In this document: positions 34,681 through 46,013 of the stretch, piece after piece
How the letters are laid out: every line of letters starts with the position of its first letter
Numbering within the stretch: the stretch's first letter is position 1
Assembly (NCBI GenBank): GCA_900404475.1
Contig: OUQQ01000084.1
Span: 1-47,036 of the forward strand
Source of the DNA: Spongospora subterranea
Lineage: Eukaryota; Endomyxa; Phytomyxea; Plasmodiophorida; Plasmodiophoridae
DNA length: 47,036 nt
Direction: 5' to 3'
Position numbers and translations under genes: made by a program
Notes under the pieces: model-generated
Databases searched by the model: none
Seen by the model: only the letters and a program-made list of their open reading frames with translations
What the model was told of the DNA's origin: nothing

Positions 34681-37600
34681 ATGACCGCCAATGCCGAACG
34701 CATAGAACTGCAAAATGTGACCAGAAACATTCATCCAAATGGCGATATACCTCAAATTGCAATGCGGGCGAGATTTTTGAACCACATGGCAAAATTCCAT
34801 CTGAAATTAAACAAAAAGGTAGTGCCGATATCTCGTGAAATATATGTGAGTTGTTGATGTGCGTCGTTCTTCCAGGATCCAATCAAGATGGCGTATTCCG
34901 ATACAATTCAAAAGCGTAAATTGCTTTACGCAAACACAAAGTCATTGTTTCTGTTGCGCGAGACTAACATATTCCGTAATGCCACGATGAATTTGGTCTT
35001 CCATCCCCTGTTTGACATAGCAGTTTTGGTCGCGGTGCTGCTCAACTGTGTTATTTTGGTTCTGCAAGTAAGTTTTCTGCCTGCTTTCTAGATCATACCA
35101 AATTGCGGATACAGAGCCAATCGGATATATCCTCTTCGCTGATGCTGGATAATTGGGGCAATGTAGTGACTTGGATTTTCGTGATAGAAATGGCGATGAA
35201 AATCGTGGCCATGGATTTCATCGGAAAACCGAATTGCTATTTGGATGACAGATGGAATAGGTTACAAAGTGCAATCGACAGCGTTGAAGATTTTTAACCT
35301 GCGCCTAGGCTTGATTTCCTTATCGCCATCACGACGTTGTTGAGCCTATTCGACGCATTGTCAGAAATTCCATTGATCAGCAGTCTTCGCGTGATCCGAC
35401 CATTGAAGATAATCAACGTCATCCCTGGCATGCAAGTTATGGTTCAGGTGGGCGCCCTTCGGTTACTGTGCCCCGTCACGACCCGATTCGTTACTCCTCG
35501 TCCACTGTAGAGTGTCATGAGTTCGATCCCCAAGCTGACAGACACTGTCGGGCTGTTCATGTTTCTCCTGTTCATATTCAGCATTGTCGCGACACAATCA
35601 TTTAGTGGTAATTCCCTCATGTACTCCTTGTTGTACATCCATTTTATATCGCCGCCTTGCATGGATAGGGTCTCTGCGGCAGCATTGCTTTGATCAGGTT
35701 ACCAATCAGCTTATTCCAAATGATTCTCATCTTTGTTCCATTACGTCGATGGGAAGACAGTGTCCTGATGGGCAATATTGTGCTGATGCCGGCTTTAATC
35801 CCAAGTCAGTGCTGATTTTCTCCTCTTGTTTTGTTTTCTCACGATATCGTGCTTAGATTCGGTGTTGTGAATTTTGACAACATCGCCACATCCTGGTTAA
35901 CCGTTTTCACCTGCGTTACCGCAGAAGGATGGACTGACGTTATGTATATGGTTGACGACGCAGTGTCTCGCTGGCATGTAAGCCTTGCTATCATGATCGT
36001 CATTTTTCTGAAACTTCGTATAGAGTTTTTTCTTCGGAGTATTAATTCTCGTGGTTACTTTTTGCTTCATCCCTTTGGCTGTGGCCATTATCTGTAATCA
36101 ATTTGAAGATGCGAAGGTTTCTGCGATAGAGAATAAGGTATAGCTAGGTCAATGAAGTACAGATTTCAAATATTTTTTAAACGCAAACAGAAGTTGCAAT
36201 TGCCAGAACTTGAGGATCTTGCACCTGAAGCCCCCGACCAAGAAGCTCTAAAAAAGCAGACTCAGTCGTCACCAACAAAAATCCAGCCTTTATCGATGAC
36301 TGCAAATGCACAAGAGGTTCAAACACACATATCTGACAAATCGTCTCAATCGTTACCTCCCTCAACTCCTCATGTGATTACGGTATGCATGCTAAGTATA
36401 ATGTTTATATTCCCATTTATAATTATATATGTGTGCAAACAGGAAAAATCAGTGCATCGTGTAATTTGGAGGCGATGTCGAAACGGAGTACAAACAGTTG
36501 TGTGGTCCCACTTTTTCGAAGCCGGAATTCTTTTGTTGTTGCTTTTCAATATTGCGCTTTTATCTTCCGAGCATTGGGATCAGGAAGATGCTCTAACTCA
36601 AACCCAGACAATCGGTGATATTGTCTTCGTCTGGGTCTGCCTATGGTTCTAATTGTCAAATAGGATATGTTATCGTAAATGCTGTGTTCCTTAGTGAAGT
36701 TATTCTGAAGTTCATTGCTTTGGGAGCCAGTCGCTGGTCTGCTGATCGACTGAATATATTTGACGCTGTCGTCGTGTTTTTCACGTTCGGAGAAATATTT
36801 GGTAAGAATTTCATCAAAATGTTTATTAACACTCGTTGTTGATTGCAGAATGGTTGTTTAGGGAATGGTCCATTACTTTACTTTGCTCGAGCCCTACGCC
36901 TATTCCGCATTGTTCGTCTTGTGCGATTCTGGCCGTCCTTGAAGCGTCTGATAAAAACAATGATGGAATCAATCGTTGAGCTGCAGTATTTCGGGTTGAT
37001 AATGGTTTTATTTGTTTTCATCTACTCTGTATTTGGAATGGAACTCTTTAAAGACAATTTCATCAATGAGGACGGATCAGTGCCGAGGTGATTAAATCTA
37101 TTTTCAATTTTGAATCAATGATAACAGGGAACCATCCCGCACAGGTCAAATTTCGATACCTTCTGGTATTCTTGTATTACAGTACTGCAAGTGGTTACAA
37201 GTTCAAACTGGAACGACTGTTTGTACCTCAGCGTTCACTCAATAGTTAGTTCGAACCTTTGCTACTTTCGATCTAATGGATAATGTGCTCAGGGATGGTT
37301 CGGTTCTGGATATATGCTATCCCTCTTCACCCTCGGCAACTACTTGCTACTGTCTTTGTTCATGGCTATTCTGCTATCGAATTTCGATTCAGGTGCCTTC
37401 GATAAATCAGAATTGAACGCGATTATGAAAAACAAACAGCTAAATGCGCTGTCGAACAATATTGGTAAACTTGTGCAGGAAACAACTCACGATGTGAGGA
37501 ATACCGCATTGGCAATTGCCGAAGGCAAGGTCGGTTTGGTATAATTGTTAACCCTTAACCGCAAAATTGATCAAAACTTCAGATTGCGACTCAACTGAAA

Positions 37601-40600
37601 GCTAGGGTCAATGCAGTGGCTAGGCCAATTGGGTCTTTCATGAGCTCCGATATCAACAATGTACATGAGTGGCCGACATACCGTGTTTGAGTTTAAATCC
37701 GAGAAATATAGGCACCCTCGTTCAAGGATGATTCTGTTGTACCGTCGTCACAATCAACCAGCGACCGCAACCAAGTCAAAGTCTATCCTGTTTTTGAAGC
37801 TCCACCGGAGCCAAAAGCTGCTTTGGATGCAGATCACGGGAATCCCGGGCACATGGGACAGTTACGAGTTGTTTGTCAGACTATTATCAACAACAACGCT
37901 GTAAACGTGTTTCTTGCATTGACCATATTCGTTGGCACCGTCTTAATGGCGCTCAACATCCCGGACTCTGGATCCTTTTTGGACGATATAATATCTAGCT
38001 TTGACGAAGCTCAGATCATAATTTTCACTGTCGAGATGATTTTAAAAATTGTCAGCCAAGGACTTTACAAGCGACAAGGTCGGAATAATTGTTCTTTGCC
38101 AAGCATCAACATTTGAATGTTTTTCATGTAGGCGCATATTTGCGTGATGGATGGTGCTTGCTTGACCTTGTGATTATGATTGGATCTTACTGGAACTATC
38201 TGTTCACTGGAAATAACGCAAAAAAGTTCGGTGCCGTCAGGGCATTGAGGGCATTGCGCCCTCTTCGGTTGATATCAAAACTCAAGGTGAGAAGTCAAAA
38301 GGAAATCAGAATAACTTATTGAAGTTGAATTAATTCAGTCAATGAAAGTCGTGACCTCCGCCTTGATCGCTGCTGTACCTGGAATAATTCATGCTGCTCT
38401 AGTCCTTGTTGTTTTTTTCTGGATGTTCGCCGTTGTTGGCGTTCAACTCTTCAAAGGACGTCTTTCTCAATGCGTCAACATTGATACGAAGGAGCTCATC
38501 CCAGTTAATTTGCCTGATTGCACAGCTCTCGGTTATTCCTGGCTGAATCCAGGTTGAAAATTTGGGAGAGAAGTTGTGGGCTATAAACTAACCGCTCCGA
38601 CAACAGATATTGGGAGTTTCGATGACATTGCTAGTGCGCTATTAATCTTATATGAATGCTCAACGTTAGAAGGATGGACAGATGTGTTATGGGCAATGGT
38701 GGATGCAACGCCTCCAGGAGAACCTCCTATCAGGGTTTGGAGGGATTTTCACATTTTTCTACCTCCCAGGCTAATACCATATCCTGCCAGGACTACAACC
38801 CTGCGGCGTCGCTCTATATGGTTACATTTGTTATCTTCGTTGGCTTATTCATCGTTTCGCTGTTCATGGGAGTTGTCGTTGATGAATATAAACACAACCA
38901 TTCTAAAAAGTTCGGTATCATCACGGATACCCAGAAAGTGTGGCTTGATTTTTTCAGGCAAGTAATTTCTCTTCGCCCACAAGATAATTATAAGCCCCCT
39001 CGTGAGGTTTATGGGTAAGGTCGAGGCAAATATGACTGACACTCTTTGAGACAATCATTTCAACAGGCCAAGAATACATCGGCTCCGAAGATCCGCTTTC
39101 TTGTCTGCGAGGTCCGAGCAATTTGACAAAGTTGTTTTGGCCATTATTATGTTGAATATGGTGGTTATGGCCATGGATTATGATGGCGCTTCGGATGAGT
39201 ATGAATATGTAATGTCAACTCTCAACGATTCATTCACTTTGCTGTTTGCGATCGAGATGATTGTAAAAATAACCGGCTTTGGGTATCGCCAGTATTTCAG
39301 GTTGCTTTATAATCTCAGTTTTCCGGAATTATATCTTATAGTGATCTTTTAGTTCCTTATGGAACGTGTTTGATTTCGCTATTGTCGCGTATGGAATGGT
39401 TCAGTGGGGTGTAGAGAGTGTAACCCCAACAGGGATGGTCAAAGCTGGTGTATTCCGAGGTGACATTAACCTGTGAACATGAATTGCGTTGCATTTGTTC
39501 AACTTTATCTTAGCACTTCGTGCGTTCCGCGCTATAAGGCTGATCAAGCATCTCAAAGGTGTCAGTCAGCTCATGCAAACCATAATTTTCTCCTTACCTG
39601 CTCTATACAATGTCGGGGTTCTCCTGCTTCTTCTGTTCTCTGTCTATGCAATTGCGGGCATATCGCTGTTCTCAAATGTTCAATATGGCAACAGTTTGAA
39701 TGAAGATGCCAATTTCCGAACTTTTGCTTCCGCATTCATGACATTATATAGGTCGTGCACAGGTACTGTCGTTGTTTTCGGTTTACCAGTTGGCTCATAT
39801 GTTACATTTCTAGGCGAATCATGGAATGCTATTATGCATGATTGTTCTGTCGAAGAACCGTTTTGTAGTGGGGACGACTGTGGTTCGAAATTCTTTGCAG
39901 TGCTATATTTTTGCACTTTTATGTTCGTGTCTCGCTTTATTCTGCTCAATGTTTTTGTTGCTGTCATTTTGCAAAACTTTCAAGATGAAAGTAAGAAACA
40001 AGACCTTGATGATATGCCAGTTACAAGTATGTTAGTTCAATGAGAAGTGTTTGCAAACTAATAATATGGTTGTTTCAGGGCAACAACTTGCTGAATTTTC
40101 GCGCATGTGGTATGATTACTGCGGGTCTGATATGATGCCCATCTATAAGCTCAAATGCTTTCTCCTTGTCTGTCGTTGTCTTGAAACTCACCAACGAAAT
40201 GTGACTGACTCTATGTAACTAGACGGTGAAAGCCCCTATGGCGCCAGATAAAACCGAAATTGAAGATGCATCAGGGATTATTCGATTTCTTCGTATTCAT
40301 AGCATTCCTGCTTACGACTTCGCCGGCATAACCGGGGTATTGCGAACTCATGCCAAGGCAAGCTCTTGCAGCGTGCATTAGTAAGACATACGCTGATAAT
40401 TACTAAGTCATGAAATGACGTGTTTATCCAGCATTGACATCGCTCTGGGACTTACAGAAACTGTTTTCAAAAATCACTATAAATCTGACAATATCAGTAA
40501 TATTCCTGTCGAAAAGTCAGTTAAATATTACTTCGGATTCCATTTACACTCTTTTTAATATCGGAGTAGTGAATTGTTTCAGTGCGTTTCCAGTGAATTG

Positions 40601-40959
40601 CATCGTGCATACCCTGCTAGAACTGGGTTAACCAAGAAAACATTCCCGGCCTATCAAGTTTATGCTGCTGTAAGAGTCCAGAGTCGATATAGAGGCTTTA
40701 TTACAAGGAGAAAGCTCTCCAGAAATGGGATAAAGCATGTGCAGAAATCCATCGCAAATAGCATGAGGAAAGCATTCTCTGGTATGACAAAAAATGTGAT
40801 GGAAAGAATTTCGCCGAGCAATAGGTACGTAGTGTGGATACGCCGTTTCATGTTGCACTGATTGCTGGGTATAGGCAACCAAAACCGCACCTTCAGGGGG
40901 ACATGAACCTAAACAGCATAGAGTTTGACGAAAGCCGAACAAAAACTGACAAAAAGTAG
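34681..40959 (+). CDS. four-domain voltage-gated cation channel alpha subunit (Cav type)
   Basis: A pore-forming subunit with four repeats of six helices, probably calcium-conducting, in the plasma or flagellar membrane. ATG 34681; first intron before DPIKMAYSD. Domain [20 protein letters not shown] (S1), S4 [14 protein letters not shown], pore TAEGW (Glu 35924), S6 [20 protein letters not shown]. Domain II: S4 [20 protein letters not shown], pore TSSNW (37197-37211), S6 [19 protein letters not shown]. Domain III: S4 [18 protein letters not shown], pore TLEGW (Glu 38669). Domain IV: S4 [14 protein letters not shown], pore TGESW (Glu 39816, just after an intron), S6 [20 protein letters not shown]. 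After IVS6 come a post-EF-like region ([18 protein letters not shown]) and an IQ motif ([18 protein letters not shown], about 40670-40725). A final splice at the GTACGT near 40825 gives tail [10 protein letters not shown]... and stop 40957-40959. Cch1/NALCN-like and animal-like Cav are both possible. Confidence 0.92.
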
Positions 40960-41000
40960 ACATGCACAATATGTAAAGATATATTAAACGTGATGGACAT

Positions 41001-42541
41001 TTATAATATACTACCGCTAGTAATCTCAAGAATCATTCTCCGCCTGAAATACGGCATGTCTGTTTGCGAGAAGGACAATGGCAAGTCCTCACTAAGAAAG
41101 TCGGCAAACTTCAACGCGAAAACGCCACAGTCGCAACCGTTTCTTTGTTGCGGGATCTTTGGTGGATATACATCTTTCCAGTCGGATAGCTCAATTGGCC
41201 GGCCTTTCTTATCTTGATGTTCATCCTTGATATAGGCTCTCGAATGAATGAAGAATTCTGAATTACGACCGCCCAGAGAATCGTAGTATCTGATTTCTTT
41301 GCTTCTGAAATCAAACGCACCGAGACACCAATGGTTGCCGTGAACGTGCACAGGAAACATGACGATGTCGCAAGCGAATATATCGACTTTCTTCCGTTTA
41401 GTCCATCGTGATACGTTCGAATAGCAGTACCTGCCATTGGACACCAGCTTGCAGTAAAAGAAACTATTGTGAAAAAATATCACGGGAGAGGTAGTGGACT
41501 TGCTATTACGCTCCTGCATCATGCTAATGTGAAAATTAATGACCTCATCATTCAACCACACGCCATCCCGAAGACACATGATCATTTCCTACAGTCACGA
41601 ACTGAGTTAAAAAGATTCCGTCGCCAGTGATAGAAATCGTGGCTAACCGTAGTTAATTCTTGGTTATGTTTCGAAACATGCACAACATTTCTTGGGGTCG
41701 TGAAAATCTGGGCGATGCGGCTTTCGTCGAGCTGGGCGAACTTTTTATGTATAAATAGCTCTTCTAAGAGAAAATTGTCGACTAAAGAGTCAACAACATC
41801 TTTGACGACACCTTCATCAACAGTTGATTCCTTCTTTTCTGTCATCAGCGACTTGACACACTGATCGACACTATCGAGACGATTTTCAATGGAGGAACTG
41901 ATTGATATCCGCTGAAGCTGATCAGCAAGATCTTCATCGTCAATCTCAATCTGCCGTTGCCATATTCTGCTCATGATAGAGGCTTCTTCACGATCAGCAA
42001 CCACCTACTTTCGTCATTAGTAGTAAATCTTTCGAAAAACGTCTGTCACTTCCTACGCGAATAACAGAACGGCGTATACCTGATGCCGATTAACCATTAA
42101 TACGCCCTGAGTCTGACGCGAGACGATGGTGCTTTCAGGAACTGCTGGAATTGCCGAGGTCACTGGTGGCGATACGATCGAACTGGAGTCCATTGTTAAC
42201 TGCACTAGAGACGGCATGGACCAGAAAGGGAACGAAGGACCGATCTTGGAATGCAACGGCTCCTAACACTCGTGATGTAAAATAAGCACTAGTTTGATCG
42301 TGCCATGACTACATGTGCAACTATCACCAACCTGCGATTGACTCCTGAGATGGGAAGATATTGTGTCAGAAATCTGATACGGACGGCAACGAACTTGATC
42401 GATTTGGGCCAATATCCGTTGGGCAGTATTGCGTCCATTAGCAGGCGGTACCCTTTTGATCATGGTCAGCCGACGGGCGGACGCCAGCTGATTCATGATG
42501 TCGCCCAATCGCGACGAGATTGCTGTCGAATCTGACTCCAT
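41001..42541 (-). CDS. ULP1: ULP1/SENP-type SUMO protease
   Basis: Cysteine protease that matures SUMO precursors and removes SUMO from proteins, usually at the nuclear envelope. Four exons joined at phase-0 introns: ATG 42541 (MESDSTAISSRLGDIMNQ) to SHLRSQSQ; EPLHSKIGPSFPF to VNRHQ; VVADREEASIMSRIW to KHNQELTT; then EMIMCLRDGVWLNDEVINFH. The C48 domain is complete: substrate-groove WLNDEVINF, catalytic His in GNHWCLGAFDF, Asp in IRYYDSLGG, the oxyanion Gln and nucleophile Cys in QQRNGCDCGVFAL. The roughly 250-residue N-terminal part is regulatory, with an acidic coiled-coil-like segment (DDEDLADQLQRISI). Convergent with the channel gene, only 41 bp between stops, so their 3' UTRs almost certainly overlap. 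Confidence 0.93.
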
Positions 42542-43449
42542 TTGGGGAATGGCCAATTAAGGTGGCCGCACCTTCCACTCAACACGAGTGGGAGGTATGT
42601 ACCCTGTACTGTACAGAAAGCGCGTGATTGCACCATAACACAGTACCAGTATTTAACAGTCCAGTTGCCCGAGAGAACACCACCCAAAATCGCAGCGATT
42701 CTGTACAAAGGATCCCATTTCGCGGATGGAGTCGGCGTGAAATGAAACCCTGGGGCGACGCGTTCGAATAAATTCCGATTGCAGTTTACCAGCCCCAATG
42801 CTGGTCTGACCGTGTGGAGACCTGGCGGCTGGCAGACTGCAATAAGAATTTGCTTGACGCATCCGCAAACTGCAAGAGTACTGTTTTTTATGAAATATAC
42901 AGCCGTGTTTCCCAATTCGTATCCGGGATTAGAGAGTTTCGTGAGAGAACCATTTATATCGGTTTGGTGTTCCAGTCAAATTTGTCGCCGGCTTAACTCG
43001 GCATCTTGGTTTCATTCATCCGCCTACTCTCTGCTCAATCCTCTAGAACGACACTTTGCTATAGTACAGGTACAATGATTCGGTCAAGCCTTTCATTGCA
43101 GGAATTGGGCGTTGTCTGCGCGAGTACATTGATGATAAATTTGCGTAAGGGATTCGTTCGTCCATCATAGTCGTCTCAATACCTAGAACGCTGTCCCGGA
43201 TCAAACCAGAACCGTACCCAGACGAATGTGCTTTTCGCTTAAACACAACATGCACGTTGTCGATGTTGAAACGGTTTCTATTTTACTTTAAGAAATAAAC
43301 CCTACTATCGCGATAATTGAGTTCTTCAGCAACGCTTCCGTGAGTTCAATTGTTTTAAGCTCACAGCGCAATAGCCAAATACAGTCCCACCGGATACCAA
43401 AGTAAATTTACACTCTATCTTTATACATTAAAAATGAAGCAGCGCAAGC
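42542..43449. other. intergenic stretch with a possible broken or unresolved gene
   Basis: On the plus strand, about 42775-43148 reads helical protein-like sequence in one frame: DRVETWRLADCNKNLLDASA, VFYEIYSRVSQFVSGIREFR and, after a phase-1 intron (43074-43099), GIGRCLREYIDDKFA to a TAA at 43146-43148. A single in-frame TAA at about 42994 interrupts it with no good intron to remove it. An upstream frame (about 42600-42740) contains VQLPERTPPKIAAILYKG. It is either a gene whose splicing I cannot resolve or a recent pseudogene. Family not recognised. 43150-43449 shows nothing. Confidence 0.3.
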
Positions 43450-44292
43450 TCATGGTGACGGGGGCCACGTTTTCCTGGGCACTTTGTGTACACGGCTAAT
43501 ATGGCGTTTTAAATTACTCCCTAAAGAGAACCTCTGCGTACAGAGGGAACAGGAAAACGGCCGATCCCCGGTGTGAACGAGCTGGTGCCGAGAAAGGTTC
43601 GCCTTTCTAGTGAACGACGTCAAACAAACATCGCAAGAGTATTTTCTTGTCCGGCCGTCGGCGTTATCGCCCCCAGTAGACAGATCCGCTCCAGTATGTT
43701 GATTACGTAGGGCGTCGGCACACACAATTGCTCCGGGTCGGTTTCTTGATGTACCGGAACTTGCCGGATCTGATATGAGCTTGACGTACTCGGTTGCCCG
43801 AGTAGATTGAGCAGGTGAAACTCGATTTCTCTCCCTGGCCAGATCGTTGCTGGGTTTCATTGACTGTGGCCTAACGGCTCTTGTCACTAATTGGTCAATC
43901 GGCGCCCTTACGTTAACGGATCTGTTGGCGCTTCGATCGTCAGTGGTGAACACGGTGTCGGGATCGTGCATGGACATCATGGACGGTTCTAGCAAACAGT
44001 CAAACACAATATCGGACGGGATCGGCACGATCGAACTGGAATAGAGTTTCCACGATTCCCCTTCGGATACCGACCCTGAATCAGGTCGCCCTCCAACCGA
44101 ATATGGACTTGATGGCCCTTGAACTGGGGACAGAGAATCTATTCTTTCGCGGACGTTGGTGGCGTAGCCAGGAATCCCATCGATTAACCGGCCCGTAATG
44201 CAAGTGACAACTGGGCCAGCACGATTTCCATCGGCCGACGATTTCAGACAACTCCTCGGTTGGCCCTGTTTCCCTTCGTGAGGTTTGTCCAT
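43450..44292 (-). CDS. C2H2 zinc finger protein, two C-terminal fingers
   Basis: ATG 44292 (MDKPHEGKQGQPRSCLKS); 280 codons without intron to the stop at 43450. The first 210 residues are low-complexity and polar (S, P, D, R). Two classical fingers sit at the end: CDVCLTSFTRKANLSRHQLVH, linker TGDRPF, then CSLCTQRFSLGSNLKRHISR-VH. The TG-x-R-P-F linker and paired fingers are typical of sequence-specific DNA-binding factors in fungi (Msn2/Mig1-like arrangement), so a transcription regulator is likely; no specific family can be named. The frame is open upstream of the ATG without another ATG. Confidence 0.8.
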   Translation of the reverse strand: MDKPHEGKQGQPRSCLKSSADGNRAGPVVTCITGRLIDGIPGYATNVRERIDSLSPVQGPSSPYSVGGRPDSGSVSEGESWKLYSSSIVPIPSDIVFDCLLEPSMMSMHDPDTVFTTDDRSANRSVNVRAPIDQLVTRAVRPQSMKPSNDLARERNRVSPAQSTRATEYVKLISDPASSGTSRNRPGAIVCADALRNQHTGADLSTGGDNADGRTRKYSCDVCLTSFTRKANLSRHQLVHTGDRPFSCSLCTQRFSLGSNLKRHISRVHKVPRKTWPPSP

Positions 44293-44462
44293 CGAGAACC
44301 GTGTAGGACTTTGCAACAGAACGGTGCGCGTCGCCGGTCAGAACACAATTTCGCGCCAAATTATTCCCAATGAGTCACTTCCGACGCTCACAGTCTTGAA
44401 AGTCGGCCCACCTTACACCACCATATCCGTGCACGTCGTTGCGTTTTGACAATCACGCCCGT

Positions 44463-44744
44463 TCAGGGGCACAGGTTGAAATCGCTTCGCTGGAGCAGAT
44501 GTGATGCGGAGAGGGTGTCGAAAGATACAGCACGACGGCACGACCCAACTATAGAGGTAAATTGCTGTCGGCAACCCGACTGCCGTCGCCGTTGTATTTT
44601 TAGCCCGTGTTCCCACCCGGCGTAAGTTACGCAGATAAGGTCTTCGGCAAAAGGCACAGGCGCAAATAATGCCTTGTCCAGTGTCGCCGGATCCTCAATA
44701 AATTGGGTCCATACGGAGGTCGGATTCCGGGTTAGATACAGCAT
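44463..44744 (-). CDS. possible small two-exon protein
   Basis: Proposed start ATG 44744 (MLYLTRNPTSVWTQFIEDPA). A GTAACT donor near 44632 and a CCGACAG acceptor near 44567 join AEDLIC to QFTSIVGSCRR, ending DFNLCP at 44463; without splicing the frame also stays open to the same stop. The open frame extends upstream past the ATG (contains FNISKRVVAKYSG), so an upstream exon is possible. Family not recognised and coding status uncertain. It lies 171 bp upstream of the zinc finger gene, same strand. Confidence 0.35.
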   Translation of the reverse strand: MLYLTRNPTSVWTQFIEDPATLDKALFAPVPFAEDLICVTYAGWEHGLKIQRRRQSGCRQQFTSIVGSCRRAVSFDTLSASHLLQRSDFNLCP

Positions 44745-44893
44745 GGCAATTCCAGAGTATTTGGCAACAACGCGCTTCGAAATGTTGAACAAAGTTGGCG
44801 GCGGTTCCCGCAGTTGTTAATCGCTGTTAAATGCGGAACACGACCCAGTGGGAAAAAGGCGGGATGTTGCCATGGCCGGGATAGTGTGGCGCT

Positions 44894-45387
44894 ATGAAAT
44901 CAGATGTCGAGCTCATGCGATGGGAAACCACATATCAATCTCTTTCGGCGGCCGTTGGCGCGGCGTACTGCTTCGCCCGTTCGCCAGCCATGGTACGCTT
45001 GTTGGCGTATGAGCGTAATGACGCCTTCGCGTTGACTACCTACCTCAGGAAGATAAAATGGCACTACACAGGTTCTCCATATCAGCACATAACTTGGGTC
45101 ATTACTTCACGAAAATTGCCAGACAGGTGCATTGTTATCGATGCAGTTTTCACGTCAGAATTGTAAAAACCACTTTTGCTCAAGTATGCGCCACAATGCC
45201 TCGTCAGGTTCAAGTCATCTCGACGCACGTTCCCACCAAAGGGCAATGCATGCCTACAACGCTCATGAGGTGGCACGCCACGAATCAAGTCACTCCCGGC
45301 GACTACAGTAGTCGTGAAACATCATGGCCGTGGGGGTTTATGACGACTGGTCCCGACGTCATACATGTGGAGCAAGCAAAGGAGTGA
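44894..45387 (+). CDS. possible small protein, unrecognised
   Basis: Two protein-like segments. The first, from ATG 44894, begins MKSDVELMRWETTYQSLSAA and is open to 45166. The second runs from ATG 45196 (MPRQVQVISTHVPTKGQCMP) to 45387 and contains TTLMRWHATNQVTPGDYSS and FMTTGPDVIHVEQAKE, which read like a conserved compact domain. A phase-1 GT...AG intron of about 115 nt (45070-45184) would fuse them into one protein of about 125 residues; otherwise they are two genes 29 bp apart. The intron would be longer than most here. I recognise no family; the sequence has the flavour of small axonemal or mitochondrial proteins, but this is only an impression. Confidence 0.45.
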
Positions 45388-46013
45388 GGAACAGGCCCTG
45401 TCTCGGTCACGGCTCCCATCATGCAACAGGTGCACGTCATCATGGCACGTGCCCGTGCCCATGGGTGACAGTTCGACGTCCCGGGCCGCCGCGTTCATTG
45501 CCATGCTATTAATATATATCAACCGGAGGACATGTACGACAGGCAATGGCAGCGGCTTCGGTGCGTCAGATATGGCATCACGGCGCCGACGTGGGATTAC
45601 ACAATTCCAACCGTTTACATCAAAAGGGCGTATCTACTGATGTAGTTTTGGGTCAGCACGGTTTCTAAACATTCGTCGAGGCAATGATATGAACGCTGTT
45701 TAGCAATAAACGCTGTTTTAGTGACAACCAACCACTAAACATGAATTGAATCGAATTCCCATCATCAACTCGATAATGAATTGTGACTCGTAGTTGGATG
45801 GCGAACCAGGACAACCATCACGACAACAGTGGTGCTCCGAAATTGTGCTCAACGATGTGTTTTCCTCAACAATGAGTTCAGATTCAGCGCACTGCAAACA
45901 ATAACAGTTTTCAAAATGTCCACCAGAAAAAGGAAGTCGTGAGATCGAAACATTTTCTATGGACAAGGTAAACACGGCAGGGGTAATCAACAAGTTGGCA
46001 AAAAACAAGGAAA
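45388..46013. other. intergenic stretch, weak minus-strand ORF
   Basis: No assured gene. A minus-strand frame around 45718-45950 (contains CYCLQCAESELIVEENTSL) is cysteine-rich and open, divergent from the gene at 46014. It may be an exon, but I cannot support a start or a family. The rest shows no recognisable signal. Confidence 0.35.

Noticed and set aside
35500..35540. GTTCGATCC resembling a tRNA T-loop
   Set aside because: It lies within the channel coding region, and no acceptor or D-arm pairing is present around it.
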